A DNA stretch of 64,000 nt from Corynebacterium diphtheriae. GTDB lineage: Bacteria; Actinomycetota; Actinomycetes; Mycobacteriales; Mycobacteriaceae. The stretch is from positions 620,001 to 684,000 of the forward strand of contig NZ_LN831026.1 in the NCBI RefSeq assembly GCF_001457455.1, written 5' to 3'. This document shows positions 17,474-26,589 of this stretch, piece after piece (positions within the stretch are counted from its first letter, which is position 1; the number at the start of each line of letters is the position of its first letter). The position numbers were made by a program, and so were the translations under genes. The notes under the pieces are model-generated. The model was not told the DNA's origin. It made no database searches and worked only from the letters and a program-made list of their open reading frames with translations.

Positions 17474-18331
17474 ATGGAACTGCAGCAGCTGCCACAACAT
17501 GTTCGCGATGCCTTCCATGCCCCCAATACGACTCCCCGTCAGCTCGGTGTCGCATGGGACTACGGCTGGCGCGTAGGCAACGTGGCATTTAGCCAAGTAA
17601 TCCATCCCGATCGCTCTGCTTGGTCAGCGCGAGTACGCGATAAACTCCAACCCCAAGGTCTACGAGTTGTACGTCCGCTGAAATCTACTGACGGGCGCTA
17701 CATCAACGCAGGTTGGCGCGCAAATTCCTTCGAGGAAGGTACGCTTGCGCGCCGGGTAGATGAAACTGTAGTTGCCGCCCTGCGTCTCGACACCGCCCTT
17801 GCTGACATTGATGTTCCTGATTCTTTTTCGGAGCCAGATAGTCACGATCTGTTTTCGCTAGCAGACCATAGTGCGTGGGCTCCAGAACCAATGGTGGCAC
17901 TGGGAGTCACCTCGGATGCAGAAGCGGTGTTTCTTAACCCTGCTCAGCTGACAGCCCAGAGATTGTTGCCAAAGATTGTTCTTTTGCTTCGAGATATTGA
18001 CGCACCAATCCAAGTGACCCACGCTGATATGTTTGCCACCACTATCTACTCTGGTAATCAAATGCCAGTGGTGACTGACCTAGTGGGGGTAGCTCGACCT
18101 TATGGCTACACTGCTGCTGTGTGCATAGTTGATGCCCTCTTGGCCGGCGCAGTAGACGAGGGGATAATCGATCGCTTCTCGCACATACAGCACCGTGACC
18201 AGCTATTATTGCGCGCTTTGGTTTATCGCATAGCGGTGCATGCGTTGCACCCAGAATCAACTTCGAACACAGGTACGAATTTGGAGTGGGTGTCTCAAAC
18301 CATAATGTCACGTGCGTCTGTCACACTATGA
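17474..18331 (+). CDS. TIGR02569 family protein (kinase-like fold, uncharacterised)
   Basis: A 285-residue soluble protein of the actinobacterial TIGR02569 family, always found near the UvrD-type helicases. Segments AWDYGWRVGNVAF and VTHADMFATTIYSGNQMPVVTDLVG recall the catalytic loop and metal loop of aminoglycoside-phosphotransferase-like kinases (HxD then D), but this is an inference. ATG at 17474 follows AGAAAGAG. Only 3 bp separate it from adnA, suggesting one transcript. Confidence 0.75.
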   Translation: MELQQLPQHVRDAFHAPNTTPRQLGVAWDYGWRVGNVAFSQVIHPDRSAWSARVRDKLQPQGLRVVRPLKSTDGRYINAGWRANSFEEGTLARRVDETVVAALRLDTALADIDVPDSFSEPDSHDLFSLADHSAWAPEPMVALGVTSDAEAVFLNPAQLTAQRLLPKIVLLLRDIDAPIQVTHADMFATTIYSGNQMPVVTDLVGVARPYGYTAAVCIVDALLAGAVDEGIIDRFSHIQHRDQLLLRALVYRIAVHALHPESTSNTGTNLEWVSQTIMSRASVTL

Positions 18332-18334
18332 GGC

Positions 18335-21300
18335 ATGGATGCGTTTTCTACTCCACAGGACTCACCGACTACATCAGCGCAAGTCGTAGGCGAAGACCTC
18401 ACAGCTGGTATTCCGCCATTACAGCAGAGCTTTGTTTACGCTCAACGTCCACGAGTAGAAATCTTATATAACGATCACACAGAGCCTATTCGGGAATGGG
18501 ACAATCAGCTGTTCCAAGAACAACGCGGCACTTGGCGGGTGACTGGTGCTGCAGGCGCAGGCGTGAGTACCTTGCTTATGGATATCGTCGCAGAGCGAAT
18601 CCGCCGCGGTATATCACCCGAATCCATCATTGTGGTGGCAGCATCTAGGGAGTCCGCAGCACGCCTAAGAGCCGGTATAGCGCATCGGATCGCCGATGGT
18701 TCTTATACGTCACCAGCATCCTTGGTACGTTCAGTGCACTCCTTAGCTTTTGCATTATTGCGATCGCTTAGCGACGATCAGCTGCGTCTGATCACAGGTG
18801 CTGAGCAAGATGCGGTGATTCGAGAGCTACTGCAAGGACATGTGGACAACCCCTCATTGGCAGCGATGTGGCCTGCTGAAGCACGTCAAGCACTTGGACT
18901 CATCGGTTTTGCACGTGAAGTCCGTGATTTTCTTCTCCGCAGCGGAGAGCGGGGATTAGAACCAGAAGATCTCGAAGAATTAGGAGCCAGGTACGGGCGC
19001 CCAATGTGGGCTTCGGCTGGCAAATTTATGCGCGAATATCAGCAAGTGATGAATTTGGGCGGTACCCACAGCCTGAACGCCTCTGAGCTGGTCAGCAAAC
19101 TTTTGCGCTTTGACATTCCTGATATGGGGTGGCGCACCATCATCATTGACGACGCACAACATCTTGACCCCCAATCAGCGCAACTGCTCCAAGCACTCAT
19201 GCGCTATACAGATTTCACCGTGATCGCGGGAGATCCACAGCAGTCGGTGTTCCATTTCCGTGGCGCCAGCCCAGAATTTTTGCTCCATGCCCCAGTCGAC
19301 CATGAGCTGACCTTATACTCCAGTTTTCGGCAGCCTACCGTAGAAGCCAAAGTTCTAGGAAGCACAGGAGATCAATCAGAATTCGTTGCGGATCTTTTGC
19401 GCCGATCACATTTATTAGAAGGTATTCGCTGGAATGATATGGCTGTAATCGTCCGTTCCACCGCGGATATTCCATCGTTACGACGAGCACTGCTTTCTGC
19501 TGGTGTCCCAGTACAAGAAGATCCTTCCGACATTATCTTGAGTGAACAACGAATCGTATCGGCATTGATTCTCGCAGTTCGTGCAATCTATCAAGAACTA
19601 TCAGCTCAAGAACTCGAAGAATTGGCGTTAGGCCCTATCGGTGGTGCAGACACCGTGACGTTGCGACGTCTGTTCCGCGGGCTCAGAAAAGCTGAAATGC
19701 ACGCTGGTGGGAATCGTCGTGCTATCGAGATCATGCGTGAGCTGATCGATCCCAAAGAGTCTGAAGAACAAACCCAACTACGAGAGCAAGTAGAGGCAGT
19801 TCTCACTGACCGAGAACTTGCAGTGGTGGATAAAATTCGGGTCGTTTTAGTACGCGGTGCGCAACCTGGCAGCGTGGAAGAAATCCTTTGGGAGATCTGG
19901 GATGCCTCCGCATTATCATCCCATTTACAAACCGTCAGCCTGCGTGGAGGAGTGCGCGGTGCACAAGCCGATCGCGATCTTGACGCCGTCATGGCGTTAT
20001 TCGACGCAGCTGGTGACTGGGTTGAACGTCGACCGACCGCCTCTATCACGTCTTTTGTTCGGCATATTGCAGAACAAGAACTTCCTACCGGTGTTCGTGA
20101 CCGACGCCTTGCTACTGCCGACGCGGTGCGAATCGTCACCGCCCACGGATCGCTCGGACAGCAGTGGCACACAGTCATCGTCGCAGGTGTTCAAGAAGGA
20201 ACGTGGCCATCGCTGCAAGAAACTGGCACCTTATTTGGCCAAGAAGACCTGATCGACCTAATAGACTCTGGGATCGAGCCCAATACCTACATTTCTCGCT
20301 CCGCAGAAAAACTAAAAGAAGAAAAACGGCTCTTCCACGTAGCTCGTACTCGAGGAACCCATCGCGTTGTGATCACCGCAGTGGAATCTCCAGAATCGGA
20401 TACTGCTGCCGAGCCTTCGCGCTTTTTACAGGGAATCGCAGAATCAAAAGAACAAGGCCCAACAACAGACCCTGAAGCCGCAAGCGTTCAATCCGAGATT
20501 GATACTGAAACCGTCCATCTCGATCAATACGTTCGCCTGCTCAGTGTTCCTTCGATTGTTGCCGAATTACGCCGTGAGTTAGCCAATCCAGACTCGCCCC
20601 AGCGACGTCGTGAGCAGGCCGCACGCCAACTCGCGCGGTTGGCACTTCATCAAGTCCCAGGTGCGCGGCCTGAACAGTGGTGGGGATATGGTGGGCCATC
20701 AGAAACGACATCATTGGACATCAGTAAGGTGTCCCCCTCGTTGATTGAAAATGCCTTGCTCTGCCCACTGCGAGCGCGGCTGGAACGATTGGTAGAAGAA
20801 GAAAATACGCCGATTCACAAGCTCAAGGGCACCCTTGCGCACGCATTCGCCGAAGCCATTAGCAGGGGAATAGACCCTAACGAAGCAGAACAGCTTGTAA
20901 CCCAAGCATTCGAAGCACTACTCGATGCACCAGCGTGGAGCCTTCCACACCATATGTCGCAATGGTCCACCATGCTGCAACGGCTAGCTCACTGGATCGA
21001 TGTATCGCACGCTCAGCGTGAGCTCGTGGGTGTAGAAGTACCAGTCAACGTTGCGGTTGCGCCAGGAGTGGAATTGCGAGGACGCATTGACCGCCTAGAA
21101 AGAAACGATGCTGGGGAATTCCACATTGTCGATTTTAAAACCGGAAAACAAGCCGTAACTAAAGACGAAGCCAACGAGAACAAACAACTCTTGGCGTATC
21201 AGCTAGCCCTTCATCGTGGAGAGCTGATGCAGCGAAACGGCGAACCGGCAATTAACACCACGGCAGAACAACCAGGACTGACTGTCGACCAAGCGGTACT

Positions 21301-21517
21301 GGTGTACCCCGCAACAGACACAAAAACTGTGACGACGAGGGAACAAGCCCCAAAGGACGCAGTAGAACTAGAAAAGTTTTCTGCGACGTTGCCAGCACTG
21401 CTAGAAAGTTTGTCTGGACCTCAGCTCGTTGCACGAATAAATACACGATGCGATCAATGCAAAATCAAAACGATGTGCCCAGTTCAGCCGGAAGGAAAGA
21501 TGGTCCCAGAATGCTAA
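18335..21517 (+). CDS. adnA: Helicase-nuclease AdnA, with a degenerate ATPase site
   Basis: AdnA pairs with AdnB in the actinobacterial double-strand-break resection motor-nuclease. The 1060-residue product has an N-terminal UvrD-like motor and a C-terminal RecB-type nuclease (GRIDRLERNDAGEFHIVDFKTGK, then QLLAYQLAL). Four cysteines, one in ENALLCPLR and three in CDQCKIKTMC, probably hold a 4Fe-4S cluster. The Walker A is GAAGAGVSTLL near residues 73-83, where the essential Lys is Val. Motif II reads IIIDDAQHLD rather than DExxD. GDPQQSVFHFRGA (motif III) is kept. The motor is therefore probably inactive while the nuclease is intact. Start GTG or ATG choice: ATG at 18335. Confidence 0.92.
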   Translation: MDAFSTPQDSPTTSAQVVGEDLTAGIPPLQQSFVYAQRPRVEILYNDHTEPIREWDNQLFQEQRGTWRVTGAAGAGVSTLLMDIVAERIRRGISPESIIVVAASRESAARLRAGIAHRIADGSYTSPASLVRSVHSLAFALLRSLSDDQLRLITGAEQDAVIRELLQGHVDNPSLAAMWPAEARQALGLIGFAREVRDFLLRSGERGLEPEDLEELGARYGRPMWASAGKFMREYQQVMNLGGTHSLNASELVSKLLRFDIPDMGWRTIIIDDAQHLDPQSAQLLQALMRYTDFTVIAGDPQQSVFHFRGASPEFLLHAPVDHELTLYSSFRQPTVEAKVLGSTGDQSEFVADLLRRSHLLEGIRWNDMAVIVRSTADIPSLRRALLSAGVPVQEDPSDIILSEQRIVSALILAVRAIYQELSAQELEELALGPIGGADTVTLRRLFRGLRKAEMHAGGNRRAIEIMRELIDPKESEEQTQLREQVEAVLTDRELAVVDKIRVVLVRGAQPGSVEEILWEIWDASALSSHLQTVSLRGGVRGAQADRDLDAVMALFDAAGDWVERRPTASITSFVRHIAEQELPTGVRDRRLATADAVRIVTAHGSLGQQWHTVIVAGVQEGTWPSLQETGTLFGQEDLIDLIDSGIEPNTYISRSAEKLKEEKRLFHVARTRGTHRVVITAVESPESDTAAEPSRFLQGIAESKEQGPTTDPEAASVQSEIDTETVHLDQYVRLLSVPSIVAELRRELANPDSPQRRREQAARQLARLALHQVPGARPEQWWGYGGPSETTSLDISKVSPSLIENALLCPLRARLERLVEEENTPIHKLKGTLAHAFAEAISRGIDPNEAEQLVTQAFEALLDAPAWSLPHHMSQWSTMLQRLAHWIDVSHAQRELVGVEVPVNVAVAPGVELRGRIDRLERNDAGEFHIVDFKTGKQAVTKDEANENKQLLAYQLALHRGELMQRNGEPAINTTAEQPGLTVDQAVLVYPATDTKTVTTREQAPKDAVELEKFSATLPALLESLSGPQLVARINTRCDQCKIKTMCPVQPEGKMVPEC

Positions 21518-24500
21518 GCCCTCAAGAACTCTCGCGCGCACTGGGACAAAAATTTCCACCAACGCCGCAACAAGCAGACGTTATTAGCTCACCCCTTGCC
21601 CCCACACTCGTGGTTGCTGGAGCAGGTGCAGGAAAAACGGAAACGATGGCTGCCCGCGTGGTGTGGCTCGTGGCTAGTGGACTCGTTGACCCAGATCGTG
21701 TTTTAGGGCTCACCTTCACGCGTAAAGCAGCACAGCAGTTATCCAAGCGAATTCGTGATCGGCTTGAGCAATTGGCAGGGATTGAGAACCTGCGAGATCT
21801 GGACCCGACAGGCGCATTAGCAACCAAACTAGAAGCGATCGCCCCCACGGTATCTACCTACGACTCCTACGCAGGACGATTAATTAGCGAATACGGTCTA
21901 TTGCTACCAGTGGAGCCATCATCACGCTTGATTTCGCAAACGGAGCTATTCCAAATTGCGCATTCGATAGTGTCTGCTCACACGGGTGCACTCAATACCT
22001 CGAATTCACCCAATACCGTGACCTCCACGCTGATGTCTTTGGTTTCGGAAATGGACAACCACATGGTGTCGCCCACAGACATTGAAGAAGAATCAGCGGC
22101 ATTTCTTGCCATGATCGAAGACGTCGAAGCAACAAGTAAACGGGCACCAAGCAAAGAGGTGTACAAATGGCGAGACACACAGGTGCTGCGCAATGAACTC
22201 CTGCCACTAGTTCAACAGCTCAAAACACATCTAGCTGACAACCACCTCATGACCTTTGGCGAGCAAATGTCTTTAGCAGCCCGCCTCGCTGCAGAAAATC
22301 CACAGGTGGGAGCGTCGCAACGCAATAGGTATCAGATCATCATGCTTGATGAATACCAAGATACTGGCCATGCGCAGCGTGTTTTGCTCAAAAGCCTATT
22401 TGCTGGCACCGCAGTCACCGCAGTTGGTGACCCCATGCAATCTATTTACGGATGGCGTGGTGCCACTGCAGCCAACCTCGAAAGGTTCCTTACAGACTTC
22501 GGAAGTAACGGTGCTCCCGCCACCAAAAAAGAACTCACCGTGTCGTTTAGAAACCCTCCTGAGGTCCTCGACTTAGCTAACCGAGTATCTCGGGAACTGC
22601 TGGGCGTACCCGAAGATCCGCGACGACCAGTGCAACCTCTCGAGCCAGGCCCTGCAGCATTAAACGGCACAGTGAGATTGGGTTTTTTCCCATCGATGGA
22701 TGAAGAGCGATCCTATGTTGCTGATCATTTAGCTCAAGCATATGAGCAACACGATGGGAATCATCCCTTTACTGCGGCTGTGCTTGTTCGCAAACGCAAG
22801 CACTCGGCGGCAATTGCTCTGGAATTACAACAACGCGGCGTCCCAGTAGAAATTGTTGGACTCGCAGGACTACTCGGTATTCCAGAAGTTGCGGATTTAG
22901 TAGCCATTGCCACATTGTTGGTGCGTCCTTACGATACTCAAGCCGCTATGCGTATTTTGGCAGGACCCAGCGTAGGACTTGGTATGGCGGACCTCATGGC
23001 TTTGAGCGATCGCGCATACAACCTCAGTGGCCGAGATCGACGTGCCACAACGGAATTATCGCGTGACCCCCTCGAACGATTAAAACAGATCATTGCCGAT
23101 ACAATTCCCAGTGACCAAGATTCTATAGTGGGTCTTGCAGAAGCAGTGGCTGACCTCGATGAACGCCTCGACAGCAGCGATGGTCCACGATATAGCGCCA
23201 AAGGTAGCGAGCGACTCCGCACACTAGCGGCACGGCTGCGCTATCTACGCACCAATAGCTTGAGCAACTCATTACCGGACCTCTTTGCCGATATTGAACG
23301 AGTATTCGGCATACGCACCGAGGTCCTACAACGAGAAGATCCCCGTAGCGATGGTGCAACCGGCACCGCACATCTCGATCGGTTCGCCGAGGTTGTCCAA
23401 GATTTCTCTCGTATTCCAGGTGCCAACTTGAGTTTGCTATTGGACTACCTTTCACTGGCAGAATCCGAAGAAAATGGCTTAGAACCTGGCGAAGTACAAG
23501 TGACTGCTGACCGAGTACAGATCCTCACCGTACATAAAGCCAAAGGCCTGGAATGGCAACACGTTGCGGTTTTGCATGCCGACGCCAACACCTACGTGGC
23601 CAAAGCATCGACATGGCTCACCAATGCTTCTGCCGTGCCTTCAGCACTTCGCGGAGATGCCAAAGGCGACGAAGACCTCGTAGGCGCACCCGTTTTTGAA
23701 ATCGACACCCCAGAAACCGCAGCGGAACTAGCAAAAGCTGGAAAAGCGCATATTGCGGACTTTAAACAAGTAGCCGCAGAAGAAAACGCGCGCCTGTTTT
23801 ACGTAGCGATCACCCGTGCCGAACAACAAGTACTTGTCACAGCTTCTGCGGACCCTTCAAAAAAACGTCCAGTCCTGCCTTACGAATACCTCACTATGCT
23901 GCGCAACGATTTCCCTGACAGCGTAGAAGAATGGCATGAACGTGGTGAAGCAGAAGACTATGTGCCACCAACGCCTCAAGAAGCCGTATTCCCGCCGAAC
24001 TACACCGTTGTCGGCGCAGAAGACGTGTTCGCCGCCATGCAAAAACAACCAGATCTGATCAGCGACGACGATCTGTTTGAACGATGGGAAAAAGAAGTAA
24101 GCGCTCTGATCGAAGAACACGAGCAACTTTCCGCACCCGTCGTTGCAGTCGATATCGGAGTAGAGCTTACAGCCACAGACATTGTGAACCTTGCAAAGAA
24201 CCCCGAGAACTTTGCTCAACGCAGACGGCGTCCAGTGCCATTTAAACCAAACTCATACGCCAAGCGCGGTACGGCCTTCCACGAATGGCTAGAAAACCGC
24301 TTTGGTGCAGAAGCATTACTTGATGAAACTGAGCTGCCGGGTATCGGAGAAGAACTTGATGACTCGGACCTCGATAGATTGAAAGAGGCGTTCCTAGACA
24401 GTGAGTGGGCAGACCGAACCCCAGAACATGTAGAGCACCCCTTTGAAGTATCAATTGGGCACCACATAGTTCGTGGGCGCATGGACGCAGTGTTTAAAAA

Positions 24501-24741
24501 CCCCGACGGACGATGGATCGTTGTGGATTGGAAAACGGGACAGCCCCCAACAGACAATCACGAAAAAGAATCAGTGGCCATGCAGCTGGCAGTTTATCGA
24601 CTCGCATGGGCACGACTCCAAGGAATTGATGTGGATCGAGTCGACGCAGTATTCCACTATGTAGGCAGAAATGTGACATACCGGCCACAACAATTGCCTG
24701 ATGGGGAAGAACTTGCATTGAAACTAGACCCAAGCGTGTAG
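21511..24741 (+). CDS. adnB: Helicase-nuclease AdnB
   Basis: AdnB is the active translocating subunit of AdnAB. The 1076-residue protein carries an intact Walker A (VVAGAGAGKTETMA), motif II (IIMLDEYQDTGHAQ), motif III (VGDPMQSIYGWRGA), motif V (LTVHKAKGLEWQHV) and motif VI (RLFYVAITRAEQQVL), then a RecB-type nuclease (GRMDAVFKNPDGRWIVVDWKTGQ, MQLAVYRLAW). ATG at 21511 overlaps the adnA stop by 7 bases and has GGAAGGAAAG about 11 bases upstream. An earlier in-frame ATG at 21448 would overlap adnA by 70 bases and lacks a family-like start. Confidence 0.94.
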   Translation: MLSPQELSRALGQKFPPTPQQADVISSPLAPTLVVAGAGAGKTETMAARVVWLVASGLVDPDRVLGLTFTRKAAQQLSKRIRDRLEQLAGIENLRDLDPTGALATKLEAIAPTVSTYDSYAGRLISEYGLLLPVEPSSRLISQTELFQIAHSIVSAHTGALNTSNSPNTVTSTLMSLVSEMDNHMVSPTDIEEESAAFLAMIEDVEATSKRAPSKEVYKWRDTQVLRNELLPLVQQLKTHLADNHLMTFGEQMSLAARLAAENPQVGASQRNRYQIIMLDEYQDTGHAQRVLLKSLFAGTAVTAVGDPMQSIYGWRGATAANLERFLTDFGSNGAPATKKELTVSFRNPPEVLDLANRVSRELLGVPEDPRRPVQPLEPGPAALNGTVRLGFFPSMDEERSYVADHLAQAYEQHDGNHPFTAAVLVRKRKHSAAIALELQQRGVPVEIVGLAGLLGIPEVADLVAIATLLVRPYDTQAAMRILAGPSVGLGMADLMALSDRAYNLSGRDRRATTELSRDPLERLKQIIADTIPSDQDSIVGLAEAVADLDERLDSSDGPRYSAKGSERLRTLAARLRYLRTNSLSNSLPDLFADIERVFGIRTEVLQREDPRSDGATGTAHLDRFAEVVQDFSRIPGANLSLLLDYLSLAESEENGLEPGEVQVTADRVQILTVHKAKGLEWQHVAVLHADANTYVAKASTWLTNASAVPSALRGDAKGDEDLVGAPVFEIDTPETAAELAKAGKAHIADFKQVAAEENARLFYVAITRAEQQVLVTASADPSKKRPVLPYEYLTMLRNDFPDSVEEWHERGEAEDYVPPTPQEAVFPPNYTVVGAEDVFAAMQKQPDLISDDDLFERWEKEVSALIEEHEQLSAPVVAVDIGVELTATDIVNLAKNPENFAQRRRRPVPFKPNSYAKRGTAFHEWLENRFGAEALLDETELPGIGEELDDSDLDRLKEAFLDSEWADRTPEHVEHPFEVSIGHHIVRGRMDAVFKNPDGRWIVVDWKTGQPPTDNHEKESVAMQLAVYRLAWARLQGIDVDRVDAVFHYVGRNVTYRPQQLPDGEELALKLDPSV

Positions 24742-24785
24742 TCTTGACTAGCAATTTGGAAAGATTCTAGGAGCACTCAACGAAT

Positions 24786-25874
24786 ATGTCGGCAAAGCCA
24801 TTGCCTAATCGCGAAACCTACAGGTTCCGTGGAAACGACGAGCTCACCGAGCTGCCCGAGCACACACTGCTCAACATTATTCGTATCCCCGGTAACCCCT
24901 TGGTCAGCCCTATTCGTCTGATCGCACGGCGATTCGGCTATGCGCTTGCACTCATCATCATCGTGGCGCTAGTGGTTTATCTCGACGAAGGAGGGTACAG
25001 CGAGCACCTGACCTTCATCGATGCGCTGTACTACTCAGCGGTATCGCTATCAACCACCGGCTATGGCGATATAACACCCATTACCCAAAGCGCCCGCTTG
25101 CTCAACATTATTATCATTACACCGCTGCGCCTCGCATTCGTGATTCTCTTGGTCGGTACCACCTTGTCGGTGCTGACAGAAGAATCACGTCGTGCATGGA
25201 AGATTCAACGCTGGAGAAAACGAATGCGTAACCACACAGTTGTTATCGGATACGGAACCAAAGGCCGCTCGGCCATTGCGGCACTGCTGGCAGATGGTGT
25301 AGCTCCCAAAGACATTGTGGTAGTAGATACCGACAGTGTCGCATTGGAAGCCGCAAACAATGCTGGACTCGTCACCGTGAATGGATCGGCTACTAAATCG
25401 GAAGTGCTCAAACTCGCTGGCGTTCCTAAAGCAAAAGCAGTGGTCGTAGCCCCCAATATTGACGATACTGCCGTGCTGGTCACGCTCTCTGTACGAGAGC
25501 TTTCCCCCAGTGCATGGATTGTTGCAAGCGTGCGTGAATCGGAAAACCAGCACCTGCTCGAGCAATCAGGAGCTGATTCCGTAGTTATTTCTTCTGAAAC
25601 TGCAGGTCGCATGTTGGGACTAGCTACCGTAACTCCATCGGTTGTGGAGATGATGGAAGACCTATTGTCCCCAGACGAAGGCTTCTCTGTTGCAGAGCGC
25701 CCCATCGGTGAAGACGAAGTAGGTGCTAACCCACGCCACCTCGCCGACATCGTGCTTGGTGTAGTGCGTTCCGGTGAGCTGTACCGAATCGACTCCCCAG
25801 AAGCTGAAACAGTAGAACCAGGTGATCGTTTGCTCTACGTTCGTCGCGTGTTTAGTGAGGATGTTCGCGATTAA
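24786..25874 (+). CDS. Potassium channel with RCK (TrkA-N) domain
   Basis: A 362-residue two-helix channel. TM1 is ALALIIIVALVVYL (about 53-66), the pore filter is TTGYGD near 92, and TM2 is NIIIITPLRLAFVILLVGTTL. A cytoplasmic RCK domain follows with the nucleotide motif VVIGYGTKGRSAIAAL and an acidic VVVDTDS. It should pass K+ across the membrane under ligand gating. It corresponds to Rv3200c and the C. glutamicum channel CglK. GGAG lies 14 bases before ATG 24786. Confidence 0.93.
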   Translation: MSAKPLPNRETYRFRGNDELTELPEHTLLNIIRIPGNPLVSPIRLIARRFGYALALIIIVALVVYLDEGGYSEHLTFIDALYYSAVSLSTTGYGDITPITQSARLLNIIIITPLRLAFVILLVGTTLSVLTEESRRAWKIQRWRKRMRNHTVVIGYGTKGRSAIAALLADGVAPKDIVVVDTDSVALEAANNAGLVTVNGSATKSEVLKLAGVPKAKAVVVAPNIDDTAVLVTLSVRELSPSAWIVASVRESENQHLLEQSGADSVVISSETAGRMLGLATVTPSVVEMMEDLLSPDEGFSVAERPIGEDEVGANPRHLADIVLGVVRSGELYRIDSPEAETVEPGDRLLYVRRVFSEDVRD

Positions 25875-26589
25875 CACCTGCCTTCGTGTCGACTCTGCAG
25901 GACGAGTGCCAGTAGCACACGGAACGCCGGTCACCACCACTCCCTGCCCACATATCGCTACCTATCCAGTAACGAACGACCTGTGTGTACAACGAGTGTC
26001 AGACGCGGAAGCAGAAGCTGTTACAGGAGAAACCAAGCGGGTGACCGAGGGCTGGGTAATGAAGGCTATCGCTGTACTACATCATCGAGAAAACACTCTG
26101 TTTGATCCTTTGACAGGTGGCCCACTGGACTTTCGCAACGACTCCATTGCAGGAGCAACCGAAACTGGTAGAGAAGTCTTTCCTCGTATCGATCCCGCAG
26201 TAATCGGGCTAATCGAACTTGCAGGACAAGACCGCATACTCATCGCTGAAAACGCCCAGCGTCGCGGTTTCTACTCGCTCATTGCAGGCTATGTGGGACT
26301 TGGTGAAACTTGTGAGGCAGCCATGGTGCGAGAAGCTCTTGAAGAAACCGGACGTCGTATTTCGCAGGTGCGCTATGTGCGCAGTCAGCCTTGGCCCTAC
26401 AGCGGTGCACTCATGATGGGCATGGTGGCAACCACAACAGATGAGCACCCCATACAACCCCTCGATGGCGAGCTAGGGAGGATAACGTGGGCGTCGCGAA
26501 GCGAGCTCCGCGAAGGGGTATTTACCTTGCCACATAGGAATTCTCTAGCGTTCCAATTGATCACAGAATGGGTGGGACAACATGATTAA
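25861..26589 (+). CDS. nudC: NAD(+) diphosphatase / NADH pyrophosphatase NudC
   Basis: A 242-residue Nudix hydrolase that cleaves NAD(H) and can remove NAD caps from RNA. The Nudix box is GYVGLGETCEAAMVREALEE plus TGRRI near residue 143. The SQPWPYSGALMMGM that follows is the NudC-specific array. The zinc-ribbon cysteines that normally precede the Nudix domain are missing (NTLFDPLTGGPLDF in their place). ATG at 25861 overlaps the channel gene by 14 bases; a start at 25822 is open but overlaps more. Its stop overlaps uvrD2 by 8 bases. Confidence 0.88.
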   Translation: MFAINTCLRVDSAGRVPVAHGTPVTTTPCPHIATYPVTNDLCVQRVSDAEAEAVTGETKRVTEGWVMKAIAVLHHRENTLFDPLTGGPLDFRNDSIAGATETGREVFPRIDPAVIGLIELAGQDRILIAENAQRRGFYSLIAGYVGLGETCEAAMVREALEETGRRISQVRYVRSQPWPYSGALMMGMVATTTDEHPIQPLDGELGRITWASRSELREGVFTLPHRNSLAFQLITEWVGQHD

